From Aulostomus chinensis (taxonomy: Eukaryota > Chordata > Actinopteri > Syngnathiformes > Aulostomidae), in contig JBBMOA010000017.1 in assembly GCA_037954235.1 (NCBI GenBank), positions 24,272,527 through 24,336,526 of the forward strand: a stretch of DNA of 64,000 nucleotides. The letters are read 5' to 3'. Numbering within the stretch: position 1 is the stretch's first letter; the number at the start of each line of letters is the position of its first letter. The position numbers and the translations under genes were made by a program. The notes below the pieces were generated by a model. It was given only the letters and a program-made list of their open reading frames with translations, made no database searches and had not been told where the DNA came from. Positions 49,000 to 60,906 of this stretch are shown one piece after another.

Positions 49000-51904
49000 T
49001 CTGGCAGTAAGGACACTGAACATATTTGCGTGGTATTTCTACAATAAATCTCAGTCTTACTGATTTAACAAGGCTGGATTTTAATCATGAAACTGAGTTC
49101 GAGTCACTACACTCATTTACACACGTTGGGGTCTCTAACATTCAAGGTCACGTCTAAAACATATGCAGGTGCTGGGAAATGTGGCGGTGCCCTCAGAGGG
49201 ACCCAGCCACGCCAAGGGTAATGTTTCTGCCTAGTTGGGCGCCATTGCTCCTTCCTTGTATATCTCAGTTCTGTACAGACAAGCAGCAAAGAGAGGAAGC
49301 AATCGAACTCAGGCAAACACCCAAGTCGGTCAAGCCTTGTTATGTAAAGGAAGAAAAATCAATGATCTCCCTTCTGAGTGGGCATGCGGCTCTGCAGAGC
49401 TCTAACACACCGCAGAAGTCCCACAGGTAGCAGAACCAGGCTGACTGACATTTAAAGAGTCCACTTTTGTTCACATGAACTGTTAATCACAAGTGCTGCA
49501 GATGGATTGGAATGCTAATGGCGGCATGATCTATGTAGTGTCAATACATATTAGTAGCACCGCAGACACGGTATTGTGCATATTTAGTTGGTCTTTTGGG
49601 GCGACAGTGATTTAAATCAATGATTAAATAAAGATGTTAATGATGTCACAGTGGAACCATATGCAGCTATCAGACTGATTGTTTTATTCAGTGAGGCAAA
49701 TCAGGTACACCTGTGTATCTCAATCTGGGCACCTCCCTCCCCCTCACCCTCCCCCTCTCGCTCTCTCTCAGTCTCTCTCCCTCTCTCTCTTTCATCAATA
49801 GCAAATTGAATTAACTATAATGTATGAAAAATACTTGGATGAGCAGGTTTTATATCAAAGTTGATTTGTACATTCACCTCTGACCACTGCAGCCCTCCTT
49901 CTCTAATTTGTCAAAATAAAACAATGGTGCAATGTGAATAATGACTTATAAGGCCAATTCTGAATGAATTAAAGATTTATTACAGTGCAAGCTAATTGAT
50001 AGTGTAATATAATCAATTTAAAAGAAGTCAAAGACCAGTAAATGATTTACAATTTCAGTGCAACCCAACATACGGTATATAATTCATCATCTTTTTTGAG
50101 GAAAGAGGAGAAGCCCCTGCATGAAAATGGCCACTTCTTTGACTCACTGTGCAAACTGGAACCATCATTAATGACAATTTGATTGTTATTCTTCTTAGTA
50201 TTACATCATTGATCCTGCAAATTCCATGACTGGATACTCACAGTAACCAAGCCTCCAGCCGTTCATCCATCAGGAGGGAACACATCCCAGTCACAAAGGG
50301 CTAAAGACACAATTGTACACTCACCCTCTTCCCTCATAGAACGTATTGGGAAACAGGGCCACTGCAGCATTGTCAAGTTCATGTAATTACATCCATAAAG
50401 TGAGGAAGTTTCCTTGCATCCTCTAACAAGGATGATGCATACTGCTGCCTTCGAGGCTGCAGCGGAGACACACACGTGCTGATCGTGGAGGGTGTCTAAT
50501 TACATCCCAGGTTGTACGGGAATTGTTTCATATGTCTGGGGCTTTCATTTGTGTGTCTGATTGGAAAATGATGTGTGTCCGTTTGATTTTTAGAGCTGTC
50601 AGTGGAACTTCACATTTTCTAAAGATGGAAAATTGATTTAAGCGGTGGTTGGCTGGTCGAACATTATTGGCTAGCGAGGCGTACGGGGGTCAGGCTGAGA
50701 GAATCTGCAAACTCTCCTGTTGCAGATGAAATCATTTGCTATTTTTGCAGTAAACATTCGAGTTTCTTGTCTTTTTTTTGTGCATAATCACCTCAGTCTT
50801 CTGCCACTCAGGCCACTGGAGTTGAACCACCAGGGGTGTGTTGCTGTAGCGTGCAGCTACAACAGGCTGTTTTCATCACATTTCAAATATCACCGTCCCT
50901 CCCTGTGGCGTCTAATAGCAGCAGGGCACCTCTGACACCAGCTGACTCCAGTATACGGACAGATTTTCATGGCTATGAATGAGGAAGTTATAAGAAAGCC
51001 ATGCTCAGCTGCATGCTGAATTATTTGTCAAAGATTTAGTCAATAATTAAAAAAACGACCTCGGGTGAATGAACTGTTGCAGGACTCAATAAATTATTCG
51101 TGTCCACTTAAGGTCTTTATTGTAATCTGAGGAATGTTGAATTTTTGAGATCAGTGTTGGAAAGAATGTGAATATTTCATGAAAACTATTCCTTGAGCAA
51201 GTTATCAGCACATGGATGTCTGAAGAATGTTATCAACTATCCTAACCCACCTTGTCTTGTGCCTGATACACCATATGACACAGGTATGTTAAAATTACCA
51301 CAGGACTCTTCCTCACAGAATCATGGCATGACAATCAGATGGCTTTTGCCGTCTCCAGAGATTTATCTGTGCTCTATTCACATTCCTGCCCAACACATTC
51401 AGTCAAACGCGTGTGAGACGCAAGAATGCAGCCAAAGAAATCAAATTACTGCATGAAAACAAAGAGTGAAAGATATCATCTGTACCTCAACGACTCAGCA
51501 ACCTGCAGAGGAAGACTAATCTCAGCTGAAGTGAACGTTCAGTCACGCTCGCTGGTTCCTCCCAGGTTCCAAGCACCTGAAGGTGCTTCTGCTGAAGTAG
51601 AGACAAATATTTTCTGCAGGCAACTGGGAAACGGGAAAGATCCCATTTGAAAATGCACCGCATCCCAGTAAACAGTGGCCAATTAACAACAATAAACATC
51701 AGCCATGGAAACCAGTACAGGGATGAAGTGAAGCTGAGGAGATCACTGTTCCAGCCAATCACGTAACAGGATTGACACTTAATAAGAAATAGGTCCAGAC
51801 TTGCTTCTAGCATGACAAAAGACATTTTAAACATTTTTTTCTGTTCAACTGCTGGAAAAATAGGATAAACTATACCCAGTACAACGTCTAGCTTCTGATT
51901 CAAA
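49000..51904. other. noncoding stretch
   Basis: No gene recognised. 49600-50230 is AT-rich, non-repetitive and regulatory in style, apart from the pyrimidine tract at 49732-49793. The minus-strand frame 51487-51903 (138 codons) has no domain I can recognise. Confidence 0.5.
49732..49793. repeat. polypyrimidine tract with minus-strand G-quadruplex pattern
   Basis: Almost pure C/T for about 60 bases. At 49735-49755 there are four runs of three or more C with loops T, TCA and T, so the minus strand fits the quadruplex pattern. The rest is CT-rich, (CTCT)n-like. Confidence 0.7.
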
Positions 51905-52115
51905 TTTTAATCAGTCCAATTTTGCATATAAATCAACTCAGAATTTTCCTCAAGGGGCTTTGCAACCTGTACACAATACAACATCCTTGGTCCTCAGACC
52001 CTCTAACAAGAGGAGGAAAAACTTCCTAAAAAAAAACCCTTTTAACAGGGAAAAAACCTCAGGCAGACACAGAGGAGGGGCCCTCCTCCTGGGCCGGAGC
52101 AGATCAACACAATCA
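51905..52115 (+). repeat. fish-wide interspersed repeat ('ctcaaggggcttt' type)
   Basis: The order 'caattttgcatataaa', 'ctcaaggggctttgcaa', 'cctcagaccctct', 'aggaaaaacttcctaaaa', 'cccttttaacagggaaaa', 'cctcagg', 'cagaggagggg' is the diagnostic order of a very common teleost repeat, in which the corresponding text is 'ctcaaggcgcttta', 'gaggaaaaactccc', 'ccctttaacggggaaaa'. The copy is diverged and noncoding. Repeat class not decided. Confidence 0.7.
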
Positions 52116-54645
52116 CGGAATATAAAACAAGTTGACAATTCATGAATACAAAGACAAGCTGATACAAGTCAGGTGGGCAGCCGACAGCCAGCCTCCAAAG
52201 TTGCTCACACACACTTCTCAAGGTGCTCAGATTCAAACATGAAGAGCTGACTCAGGCCAAGCAAACCCTCTCTGCTGCAAACCCATGTCTGGATATGTGG
52301 GAATAAGGCTGCATCAGTTACTTTAGACAGAATCTTTCAGCACGTAGTGTACCCATACTTTCTAGCATCAATAAACTGCAGGAGCTCCTGTGTCTTCCCG
52401 TGCTGCTCACTCTGTGTATGCCGCCCGCCTCACTAGAACAGAACCAAAACTATATAGTCACATGTGACAAACTTTCAAAAGTGTTAACTATTGCTTGATA
52501 CTGCATCCATCTGTGCGAATGTGTGCCACCTCAAATCACACTGAAGTTGTGCGAGTATTTGCCATCTTTCACCACAAATGCTGCCAACTTCTCTCCAAAA
52601 CACTTCCTCACTTTCAGGATATTCAACAGGCATGGAGAGGAAGTGACACCCCCCCCCCCTCCCCCCCGTCTTGCTCCTCCTCAGAAGAACCAGCAGATAG
52701 GTTGTAAATACAAGTGGTTGCATGGACAATGGCCTATAATAATGTGCAAGTGATTGAGACCAGTTAGGAGCTGTAGTCATCACGACCACTGGTACACAGG
52801 AAGTCCCAGTACCAAAAACAGGGGAGAAAAATCTGTGCATGCAGTTTATAGGTGGAATATTTGGAAACCGTGCAGCTGCAGCAGGACGATTGATTTCATG
52901 TCTTCAGTGACGAGTGTCGCTCCAGTTTCATCAGAGCAGTTCTCATTTGAACTCTTGTGTAAATAGTCTGTGTGCAAATATGTCACGCATGAATTATTCA
53001 CATTGAACGGTTCTGTTGTAGCTGGTGCGTCGTGCCTGTAATCCTCTCATATGTCTCTCATGTTTGCAGTTGAGTAGATTTCTGCTCTCTGAAGATAAAG
53101 TTTTATTCGTGAATATTTAGTCAAATCAATATTTCTGTTTCTTAAATGTTCTCCTGATTAAAACACACATTAAACTAAACAAACCAGAGCTATAAAAAAG
53201 TGAAAATCAGAAGTAATTCCCATCCAGGGCAGAATGTTTTCATGTACCTCCTGAACTCTGACGCTCAGATCAGATTAGGCTAGCTTGGCTAATAGCTGAC
53301 TGTCTATGGAATAATGAACACATTTATGTATCCAGGAAAAAAACAACAACTTGTGAACCAATTTAAATACTCAAATATAAAAACTGCCTTTAAAAAGTTT
53401 TCAGTCAGTCAATTAAAGCAATCTGCCTAACTAACATTCACGAAACTTGGTGGGGCAAGAAAGACGTGTAGATGGAAACCACAGGGCAGATTCCCAAATG
53501 CTGCTGTCATGGTCATGGATGGGACATTGAATTGGGTACATGATCAGAAGTGTTAGATCCCTCCAAAAGATTTCGGTTCAGCTCACCAGCGCCACCTTCC
53601 CTCGTCACGTATAACGTTGTGATCTAAGCGGAGTCTCCCGTCTCTCACAGTTACTGTTCGGGTCTTTGAGTAAGAGGAAGGAGATTTTTAACTTCCGGTG
53701 ATTATACACTAATGAAAACATACATATCAGGATTTTATTCCATTTCAACTGATGGATCTCCCTCAATCCGACTCACAGATCCTTTGATGTGCAGGTAATT
53801 GAGCTCATTCTTCCCCTGTGAATTCTCATTGAACTTGCACAGATGAGCTCACAACTCATTTGGTGCAGCAGGAGTTCTGCTGCTTCCTGTTGTTTCACAA
53901 GCACTTCTGGATTTGAATGTGAGGAAAAAGAACATTATTTTGTTAATATCATTTGTCACAGCCATGTGCATTTAACTGTGTTTGTCATTAGCTTAGTTAG
54001 TTTATCTTATAATGCTATAGGATAATAAAGTGTCACATCCTGGTCTATGGTACATTTTTCTGTAGCTCATAAAGAAACCTTTTTATTAGAACTCTGATAG
54101 ATTGTTCAACCCCAACAAGCATTTTCTCCCACTGAAAATGCAATTATATAACATTTGCAACCCAATCTGAAAGGTTATTCTGAGCATTCGTATATCGGGG
54201 GCATAAGCACGTTAAAGGGTGTCAGAGCAGCCGCTGGGGGAGAGTCGGTTAGAGAAAGGAGTCTTTGAGATGGAGGAACATCAGTCTTGTCAGAAGCCAA
54301 ACTACCACAACCATCAATTCATGCCTGCACACAAAGATGCTGTGTGCTTTTTGTGGCCTGCTCTGGCCAGAGCTAACACTCTGTAACGTTTTATTAGTCA
54401 GTAACAGCTCTTTTTGCAGGGCCCAGAGATGTGATGGATGAAAGCGTTGTAGCCAACAACTGTGAGCAGAGACGGGACTGATCCCCTCAAATATCGGCAA
54501 CAGAACTTGACACAGATCTATGACGGCCTTGCCTGAAGCCTTATAGGCTAAAAACCTGATGCTATAAAGATTAGTCTACACTTGCTCTTTATGAAAAGTT
54601 CCCTGGATAAATTCTAGTATGATTTGATGCTTCTGTAACCTGCAC
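52116..54645. other. noncoding stretch
   Basis: No gene recognised. Poly-C tracts at 52649-52667 are interrupted by a single T. The overlapping open frames here (up to 118 codons) have no domain. Confidence 0.5.
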
Positions 54646-54767
54646 TGTAAAAGCACCGCCCACCACTAGACTCCAACCCTGCTCCCTCGCCACGAGAGGT
54701 GGAAACGCTAGGCAAGGAGGCTGAAGCCACTGGGCTAGCATCAGTCACTTGTGCATCTCTGGTGTCA
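54646..54767 (-). repeat. tRNA-like SINE, tandem copy 1 (tentative)
   Basis: Read on the minus strand: 'tagcccagtggcttcagcc' resembles a tRNA A-box region and 'gggttggagtct' a B-box. It aligns with 54872-54991 at 'aagcaccgyccaccact', 'caaggaggct' and 'gtgcatctstggt', with an offset of about 225 bp. No target-site duplication was found. The tRNA origin is inferred from the two box-like motifs. Confidence 0.45.
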
Positions 54768-54871
54768 GGTAGGGAGGTTTACTCATGAGGCAGCGCCATC
54801 ATCACTCTGGCCACTGTCATACTCCCCCTTTCCCATCCAGGTCACAGCGTAAGGCAACCCGTAAACTGTGA

Positions 54872-54991
54872 GCTGTAAGCACCGTCCACCACTGAGCTCA
54901 CACTGCACCACCAGCATGGGAGGCAAAAACACAAGCAAGGAGGCTAAAACCAATGAGTGCTAGTTTAAGTCATCAGTGCATCTGTGGTCAC
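54872..54991 (-). repeat. tRNA-like SINE, tandem copy 2 (tentative)
   Basis: Same orientation and block order as the copy at 54646-54767. The B-box equivalent is altered to 'agtgtgagctc', so this copy has lost its internal promoter. The spacing and shared order suggest a local tandem duplication rather than two independent insertions. Confidence 0.4.
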
Positions 54992-55784
54992 CATACAAAT
55001 AATAAATAAAACCATTAAACCAAGGCCAGATTATTGGAAGTTCTACAACAGCAAGCTGTGGCGGTCCTAAGGTCAGAGAACAGCACTGTGAACATCATGT
55101 TGTATCATTTTTGGGGAAATCTGTCAATATCCAAATTCAGCGATCAGAGTTGAATGAGAACTGAAACGTGAGCTTGTGCCTGTCCTGCTATGAGGCTGGC
55201 ACAACGACCAAAGCACACTAACAGCTTCCTATTCTGTCTGCAATCTGCAACAACATCACCCTCCTCCAAGATGCTTTCTGGCTTTCCGGTATCACAACAT
55301 TCGCACACACAAGCCTTAATAAGTGCCACTGACTAGAGGGACCAGAAACAGGGTTTTGCAGAGCATCGTTGTAGTGAAGTCAGCCTTTTTGGATATAAAA
55401 TATCAAAATTTCATCATATCTGGAGTCTTAATTCCTGAATTGTGTCCAAAAATACACGTTCTGTTACCCACAGTGACCTTTGACTGCCAAATTGGAATCC
55501 ATTCAATTTAAGTGCCAGTTCACTTTGTGTCAGACATTCTCTGACAACGACATTCCCCTCCAGGCTGTGGTGCATGTGGGTATTATTCCATTTTCTCAAA
55601 AACCTCTGGTCCTGTTGACCTCAAAATTGGCAGGTTCACTGCTGTGATGTGAGGAAAGTGCAGTGCCGAGTCTGAAGTCATGCTGATGAGCAGTTGAGAG
55701 TAAATAACACAAACACACATATGATTTATTCTTCACACAGACACTTGTTAAAATTCAGCAAAAATCAGGAATGCCTCATTAAAT
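54992..55784. other. noncoding stretch
   Basis: No gene recognised. Confidence 0.5.
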
Positions 55785-55980
55785 ATGACATCACTATGTA
55801 GACGTTACTTCAACTCCAACAACTCTGACCTCCCGGGTGCAGCCCATGTCATGGAAATCTGTCTATGTCTCTCAATGAAAGAAGAGACACTTGGATGACA
55901 TCACTATGTAGCTGTACGTTGCTTTGGACAGAAGCGTCTGCCAGATGAAACTGTTCAGTTGCATGAGTAAAGAATTAACT
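55785..55980 (+). repeat. SINE/LINE 3' tail with upstream 17-bp direct repeat
   Basis: Positions 55912-55955 ('tacgttgctttggacagaag', then 'cgtctgccagatga') match the tail shared by many teleost SINEs and their partner LINEs, usually 'gtcgctttggataaaagcg' then 'tctgctaaatga'. ATGACATCACTATGTAG occurs exactly at 55785-55801 and again at 55895-55911, right at the start of the tail. The 93 bases between are unassigned. Confidence 0.55.
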
Positions 55981-58849
55981 GACTGCACCGTATCACGGAT
56001 CTAAAAGGTCCTTCACGGTACAACACATCAATTCTATTGGTCAGTTTCACAATGACCCATAGATCCATGCAATAAAAGCAACTACATTATCGTCTCAACA
56101 TGAATTCACCTCAAAAAGAGGGAAATACAAACCAACACATTACAGAGTAATGAGACATTTACAGGAGGTGTAAAATCTGCTGCTGCTCTGCTACAATAAG
56201 ACTCATCTCATACAAGCCTGTTTTTATAGTCATAATAGAGTGATGCCATAAAATCAACACATACAATCCCTCCCCTCACTTGTCACTCTGCTCTATACCA
56301 GTATCTCATGAAATATCACTACAACTTAACACGAGTAAGCCAATAAGCCATGAATAGTTGTTTTCAATTTGAATTATACGTCAAATATAAAAAAACCATT
56401 TCCACATGGTGAATTGTCATGAGCAGTTCATCAGGGTTAGAGACGGGTGGTAAGGTTTTTATGGTGCCCTCACTGATTTAACGGTGGTCCTTTAAAAACA
56501 GAATTAACAGTATTTTATTTTCTCGGGTGTCATTTATGACCTCATCCATGTTTATTGCTAGCTGGTGACTTTCAATCATGACTCATCCATACATTATCTA
56601 TACGGCCAGTGCTGCACATGTGGAATGAAGTTAACCCCGTGTGCACTCTGGCTGCAACATCATCAAGTGGCCACAGCAGCTTCACAGCCTCTACGTGTCT
56701 TGATCTTTAAGCCCTGAGGCCTGTTTAACACCTGAGTATCAGGACCGTCCTCAACCAGCACAGGACCGAGAGTCCGACCGGCCGCTAGGCTAGCTGGATG
56801 ACAAGTCCAAGGCTTTCACAGACAAGTAGGCCGGCTCTAAAAATATAAAGAGGCTGAATATGTAAACACATGAGCCCTTAAAATCAATCACGTCTGAGTC
56901 AACGTGATGAAAAAACAAGTAGAGACCAGGTGATGGTCGGCTAGCCTCGGTAAAAACAGAGTCATCTGAGTATCATTAGTCTGACTCACCACATGGGAGT
57001 GAATACAAGAATTGTGAACACTGATCTGACCGCCATTGATTTGTTGTTGTTGATAATACGAATTACAGAAGCTAAAATTTTATCTTTTGATATGCTGAGC
57101 TAACTGATATTCATGAGCCAAGTGATACTGGTTGCTTCTTGCAGAATGACACCTTTTAATCACCTGGAGGGTTTTTGGCAGTTCTCCCACACAATCTTTT
57201 TTATTATTATGTATATATTTGTATTTTTTACATGTGGAAATACGAGAGAAAAGAAAATGGAAAAAAAAAAAAAAAAAAAGCAAATAGCAAAGCAAGAGGT
57301 GGGGAGGCGTTAGCTTAGCTATTAACTATGAGCTACTGACTGATTCTCTCATCAGAGTAGAACACAAAGCCAGCCCAGAAAATCATAATGATAGCAATTG
57401 CTGCTTTTATTTTGAAGGCCACTGCACTGGAATTGATTTTGTAAGCAACTGAGCCAGAATCATACCCGACAAGGCACATAAATAAGTTTTCTGATTACTT
57501 TTACTGTTGACTTTCGAGCAACAGCAAGCGAGAAAGAGAGAGAGAGAGAGGGCGAGAGCGAGAGAGAAGGTGGCCATGGACAGCAGCTGCGACGTCAGGT
57601 ACCTAGTGAAGCAGACATTGCAGCAGATGCTGAGCTGGACTTTGAAGGATCAGAGTCCGGCTGCACAAATCAGCATAAAGAGAACAATTTGTCATTCCAA
57701 TCAAAATAGTGAGGTGAAAGTGGTTTTCTTTGCTTTTAAAAGGGCACTACAATGACCAGCATGGTTTTAAAAGATCTAATTTACCATGAGCACTCTTGAT
57801 CTTTGGTCCACAGAGAGCTTGTTTTCCTCATTTTTACCTCAACCTACTGCAGTGTTGTGGGTGTATCTGTACTACATCTTCTAGCGCCTGTAATAATGAT
57901 AATTATCTGTTTTTCTTTTATGAGGGAATCCATATTCAGTTGTCTGGCTGGTAATGACCAGCACCAGTCTTCCCAGCGGTTTCACTCGACAGGGAGCAGT
58001 GATGCACCACCGAATGTACAACACAGAAAAGAGGAGGCCAATGATAAACACTTAATTCTACAAACCTCACAACACCTTTGTTAGATGTCAAGAATACACA
58101 CAATATCTAACTGTGACAGAGAGAAACTGTGCATGTAAACACAGCACATCGCATCAGTAAGTCAGTAAAACAGGATAAATGAAGTATTCTTTATTCCTCC
58201 TGTGACTCCTGAAGTCATTTCCTTCAATCAAGTCACATATTAGAATGAAATCAAATCCAACGCTGCTGGCAGGAGCTCCTTTTCATCAACCGCTCTCATT
58301 CTCCTACTGTCAGACCTCTGCTGCGGCTCGCCATCCGAGAAAACTTTGTGCATGGTTACTGATGCACGAGGGCTCACCAGTGGATGAAAGATGGACTTCA
58401 CAGGCTGTGATTGGTGCTTGACTGAGATCAGCAGGTGTATTGTTTGCTAACAGTGGCTGACGCCACAGGCCCACGCCACACTCAGCACTGTGCTGACGTG
58501 AGAATTCATTCTTCCTCTTAAATAAGCTGCACAGAAGGAAAAGGGAGAGACTTGTATTTTTGTTTTTCTCGCCAGTGTGCTGTGAGTTTTCACTGAGACT
58601 ATTGTTGCAAATGGGGAGCCACAGTTTCTGGGGCAATTTACGTTTCATTGACTCATTCAGACAAAAACCGCGCCATGTTCATCGATTATCTACTGGTACT
58701 AGAGGTGCATTTCATGGAGAGAAGCTCAATACTATATGGTGCTCAAGGACCCACAAGCCACATTCTTACACCAAGAGAAGAGGGCGAAAGTTAGCCTGTT
58801 TCACAACTTGTTTCTTTTCTTCTTATTGATCGGGAGTGTGAAAGAAAGT
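55981..58849. other. noncoding stretch
   Basis: No gene confirmed. Poly-A of 19 bases is at 57261-57279, and a GA/GC-rich purine run is at 57528-57567. Just after it an ATG in good context (57577, 'gccatgg') opens a frame that meets a donor-like CAG|GTACCT within about 25 bases. This is too little to call an exon. Confidence 0.45.
57261..57279. repeat. poly-A tract, 19 bases
   Basis: Uninterrupted A run within an A-rich region. Confidence 0.85.
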
Positions 58850-59220
58850 GTTCAAACATGATGGTGGTGTAGTGGTTAGCACTGTCTCTGCAAGGAGGTT
58901 CCGGGTTTGAGCCCCGGCTGCAGCACGGGGTCTTTCCGGGTGGAGTCTCCATGTTCTCCCTGTTCCTGCTGGGTTCTCTCTGGTACTCCAGCTTCCTCCA
59001 CAGTCCAAAGACATCAAGAGGGGACCAGGTTAATCCAGACTCTAAATTGACCGTAGGCGTGGCTGGGAGAGTCAATGGTTGTCTGTCTCTATGTGTTGGC
59101 CCTGCCATGGACTGGAGACCTGTCCAGGGGGAAGGCTGCTGGGATAGGCTCCACCCCCCCCCACCCCCCCGCAACCCTTAACAGGATAAGCAGAAGAAAA
59201 TGGATGGATGATGGATGATG
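58850..59220 (+). mobile_element. tRNA-head SINE, copy 2, with (GATG)n tail
   Basis: The head 'ggtggtgtagtggttagcac' matches tRNA-Glu in order (GGTGGTCTAGTGGTTAGGA). The A-box region is at 58870-58882 and the B-box GGTTTGAGCCC at 58904-58914. The body has the fish-typical 'cttcctccacagtccaaag' and 'tgctgggataggctccac' blocks. A C-rich stretch and a GATG/ATGG tail (59200-59220) end it, as in SINEs mobilised by RTE-type LINEs. It closely matches copy 1 at 48640-48989. No clear target-site duplication was found. The 127-codon minus-strand frame across it is incidental. Confidence 0.85.
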
Positions 59221-59756
59221 GCGTGTTGGTGCTCTCATGATTTACTGCACCACAAAGACACGTTTCATTATTTAACGAGAGGCAGTAGCTCTCGGCTGCC
59301 TTTTAAATTGTTAAATAATTGAAAAACATCATGCATACAACATGTATTAAAAATGGAAACGCAATATGAACCATAACCAAAACACAATTACAGGGAAAGG
59401 ATCTTGTGCAGTTTGGAACCCCTACACACCTGATCAGCATCTAAGGAGGACTTCTTGTTTATTTAATCCTCACAGCGAAATGAAGGACAGAGACAGAGGA
59501 GAAGAGGGACGACCTGCAAAGGATCAGCATTAACTACTGCTAAAAATAGTCCACACTCAATACTGTAAGGCTCCGTGTTTTCATCTGTACTCTCAGCTGT
59601 TAAGGCTATGAAAGAAATCGGCTGTTGGAGGGTCTGTATTCAGATGCCTCCATCATTCAGTGGTCCAAACAGGCAAGATTTCATCTTCCATCTACGCAAG
59701 TATGAGATGTAGTGTACCTATGCTGAAGGGCAGGGAACAGACTCAATGGGTAGGCT
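59221..59756. other. noncoding stretch
   Basis: No gene or repeat recognised. Confidence 0.5.
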
Positions 59757-60180
59757 TGAAGGAGGAAGTGGAGGTAAGACCCAAATGTAGACTGACAGAG
59801 GGAGGAGAACTGAAGAACTGATTAATTCATGCCAATAAAACTGAATCTAAGAAGCCCACGAATGAGAAAACACAACACTGAAAATCAAACATATGCATAA
59901 TGTCACATGACGATGTACTCAATGGAGCAAACAAGTACCGAAGCAGAAAACCAAACTAAACACAAACTCCACCAACGGCACAGCAAGAAACAGGTGGAGG
60001 AAGCAGGGCGGGGAACTAGGAGCAGGCCTGCTGCTGACGAGGGCTGGTTAACCAACACGGCCCGGCCGAGTCCGTCAAAACCAAAGTGGAAAACAGACGA
60101 ATACCACAGCCCTGAACCAAGAGTCCAACAGCAGCTCCAGAATGAGTCCACAGAAAAGGGCCCACCAAAAACTGGAATAC
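59757..60180 (-). repeat. interspersed repeat family 2, copy 2
   Basis: On the minus strand its 3' side reads 'cagttcttcagttctcctcc', then 'tctacatttgggtcttacct', the usual ending of a common fish noncoding repeat. Plus-strand 59962-59997 aligns without gaps with 20277-20312. The 200-codon plus-strand open frame 59907-60509 begins inside it and is hydrophilic, low-complexity and without domain; I treat it as chance. Confidence 0.5.
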
Positions 60181-60693
60181 CACCTTTATCAGTTCATCAG
60201 ACAGATTCCTCTTCGACCTCACCTCGATCATCCAAACATTTTATGAAAAAACAGCATCCACAGTTTTGTAATGATCGAAAAAAGAAAAGCAGCACCAGTG
60301 ATTATTCCTCCACTGTTGGAGTTGGAAGATGGACTTATGTTTATCGTTTGTGGGAAAATGGGTGGATAAATTTCCAAATTATGCTACGTCCTGTAAAACC
60401 ACACCCACCAGTAGAAATGGCGAGGACTTGTGGAGTGCCCTGCGGAGTCAGAGTTGACCATCCTCTTCATCTTCGATCAAACACACACAAATCTGATTGG
60501 ATGAACTGAACCGAGCTCCACATCTACTAAAGGAACATCACGCTGCTGAGTGAAATATAAGAAGCATAACGTGACTGAAAGACGAGGCGGGACTACATCT
60601 AAATGTGCAGCAGGCGTGACACGTCTCTCCTCAGCACGTCGTGGAGGTTGGCATTCATGAAGCGCCTGCCAGCGTGTGACATGAACAACAGAT
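60181..60693. other. noncoding stretch upstream of the Ig-like exon
   Basis: No TATA box or exon recognised. The last roughly 100 bases share words with the sequence upstream of the second Ig-like copy ('aggcgtg', 'ctcctc', 'atgaagc', 'acatg'). Confidence 0.4.
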
Positions 60694-60906
60694 ATGAAAT
60701 TCATGGTCAAGAAAATGCTCATAGGAGTGCTGCTTGTCCTGCAGACTCATAGTACTCTCACAAAAATAGATGAGACAGTAGTCTATAAATACACTCCTGG
60801 CTCAGTGATGCTGCAGTGCTCACTGAGCAGAACACAAACTGGAGGATTCACCTGGTACCAGGACCGGATTTTGGGGTTTAATGGTAATTCATCCAATGAT
60901 TGCTGA
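60694..60906 (+). CDS. signal peptide plus half of an Ig V-type domain (partial gene or fragment)
   Basis: The 70-codon frame starts with a basic N-terminus and a hydrophobic stretch (residues 8-16, MLIGVLLVL), a likely signal peptide. After a short linker comes LQCSLSRTQTGGFTWYQ (residues 40-56). C42 and W54 have the spacing of the conserved Cys of strand B and Trp of strand C in V-type Ig domains. The second cysteine of the fold is missing: the frame stops at 60904-60906. A donor-like ATG|GTAATT (exon end 60883, phase 1) could end an exon, but I found no following Tyr-x-Cys half-domain before the next copy at 63893. Leader and domain share one exon, unlike most Ig receptor genes. It may be a member of a teleost V-type immune receptor family, an exon with a split V domain, or a gene fragment. 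Family not determined. Confidence 0.5.
   Translation: MKFMVKKMLIGVLLVLQTHSTLTKIDETVVYKYTPGSVMLQCSLSRTQTGGFTWYQDRILGFNGNSSNDC

Noticed and set aside
48471..49010. 179-codon frame
   Set aside because: It crosses a SINE. The similar frame in copy 2 (58951-59181) is explained by the repeat.
51487..51903. 138-codon minus-strand frame with hydrophobic patches
   Set aside because: No recognisable domain, and no upstream signal. Likely chance.
57577..57610. ATG in good context followed by a donor-like site (MDSSCDV frame)
   Set aside because: Only about ten codons before the donor, no recognisable protein and no matching acceptor or next exon.
58870..58914. Possible tRNA-Glu gene
   Set aside because: Only the A- and B-box regions resemble tRNA-Glu. 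The stems do not close and SINE body and tail follow.
59907..60509. 200-codon plus-strand frame
   Set aside because: Starts inside a noncoding repeat (family 2, opposite strand), is hydrophilic and low in complexity, and has no domain or splice context.
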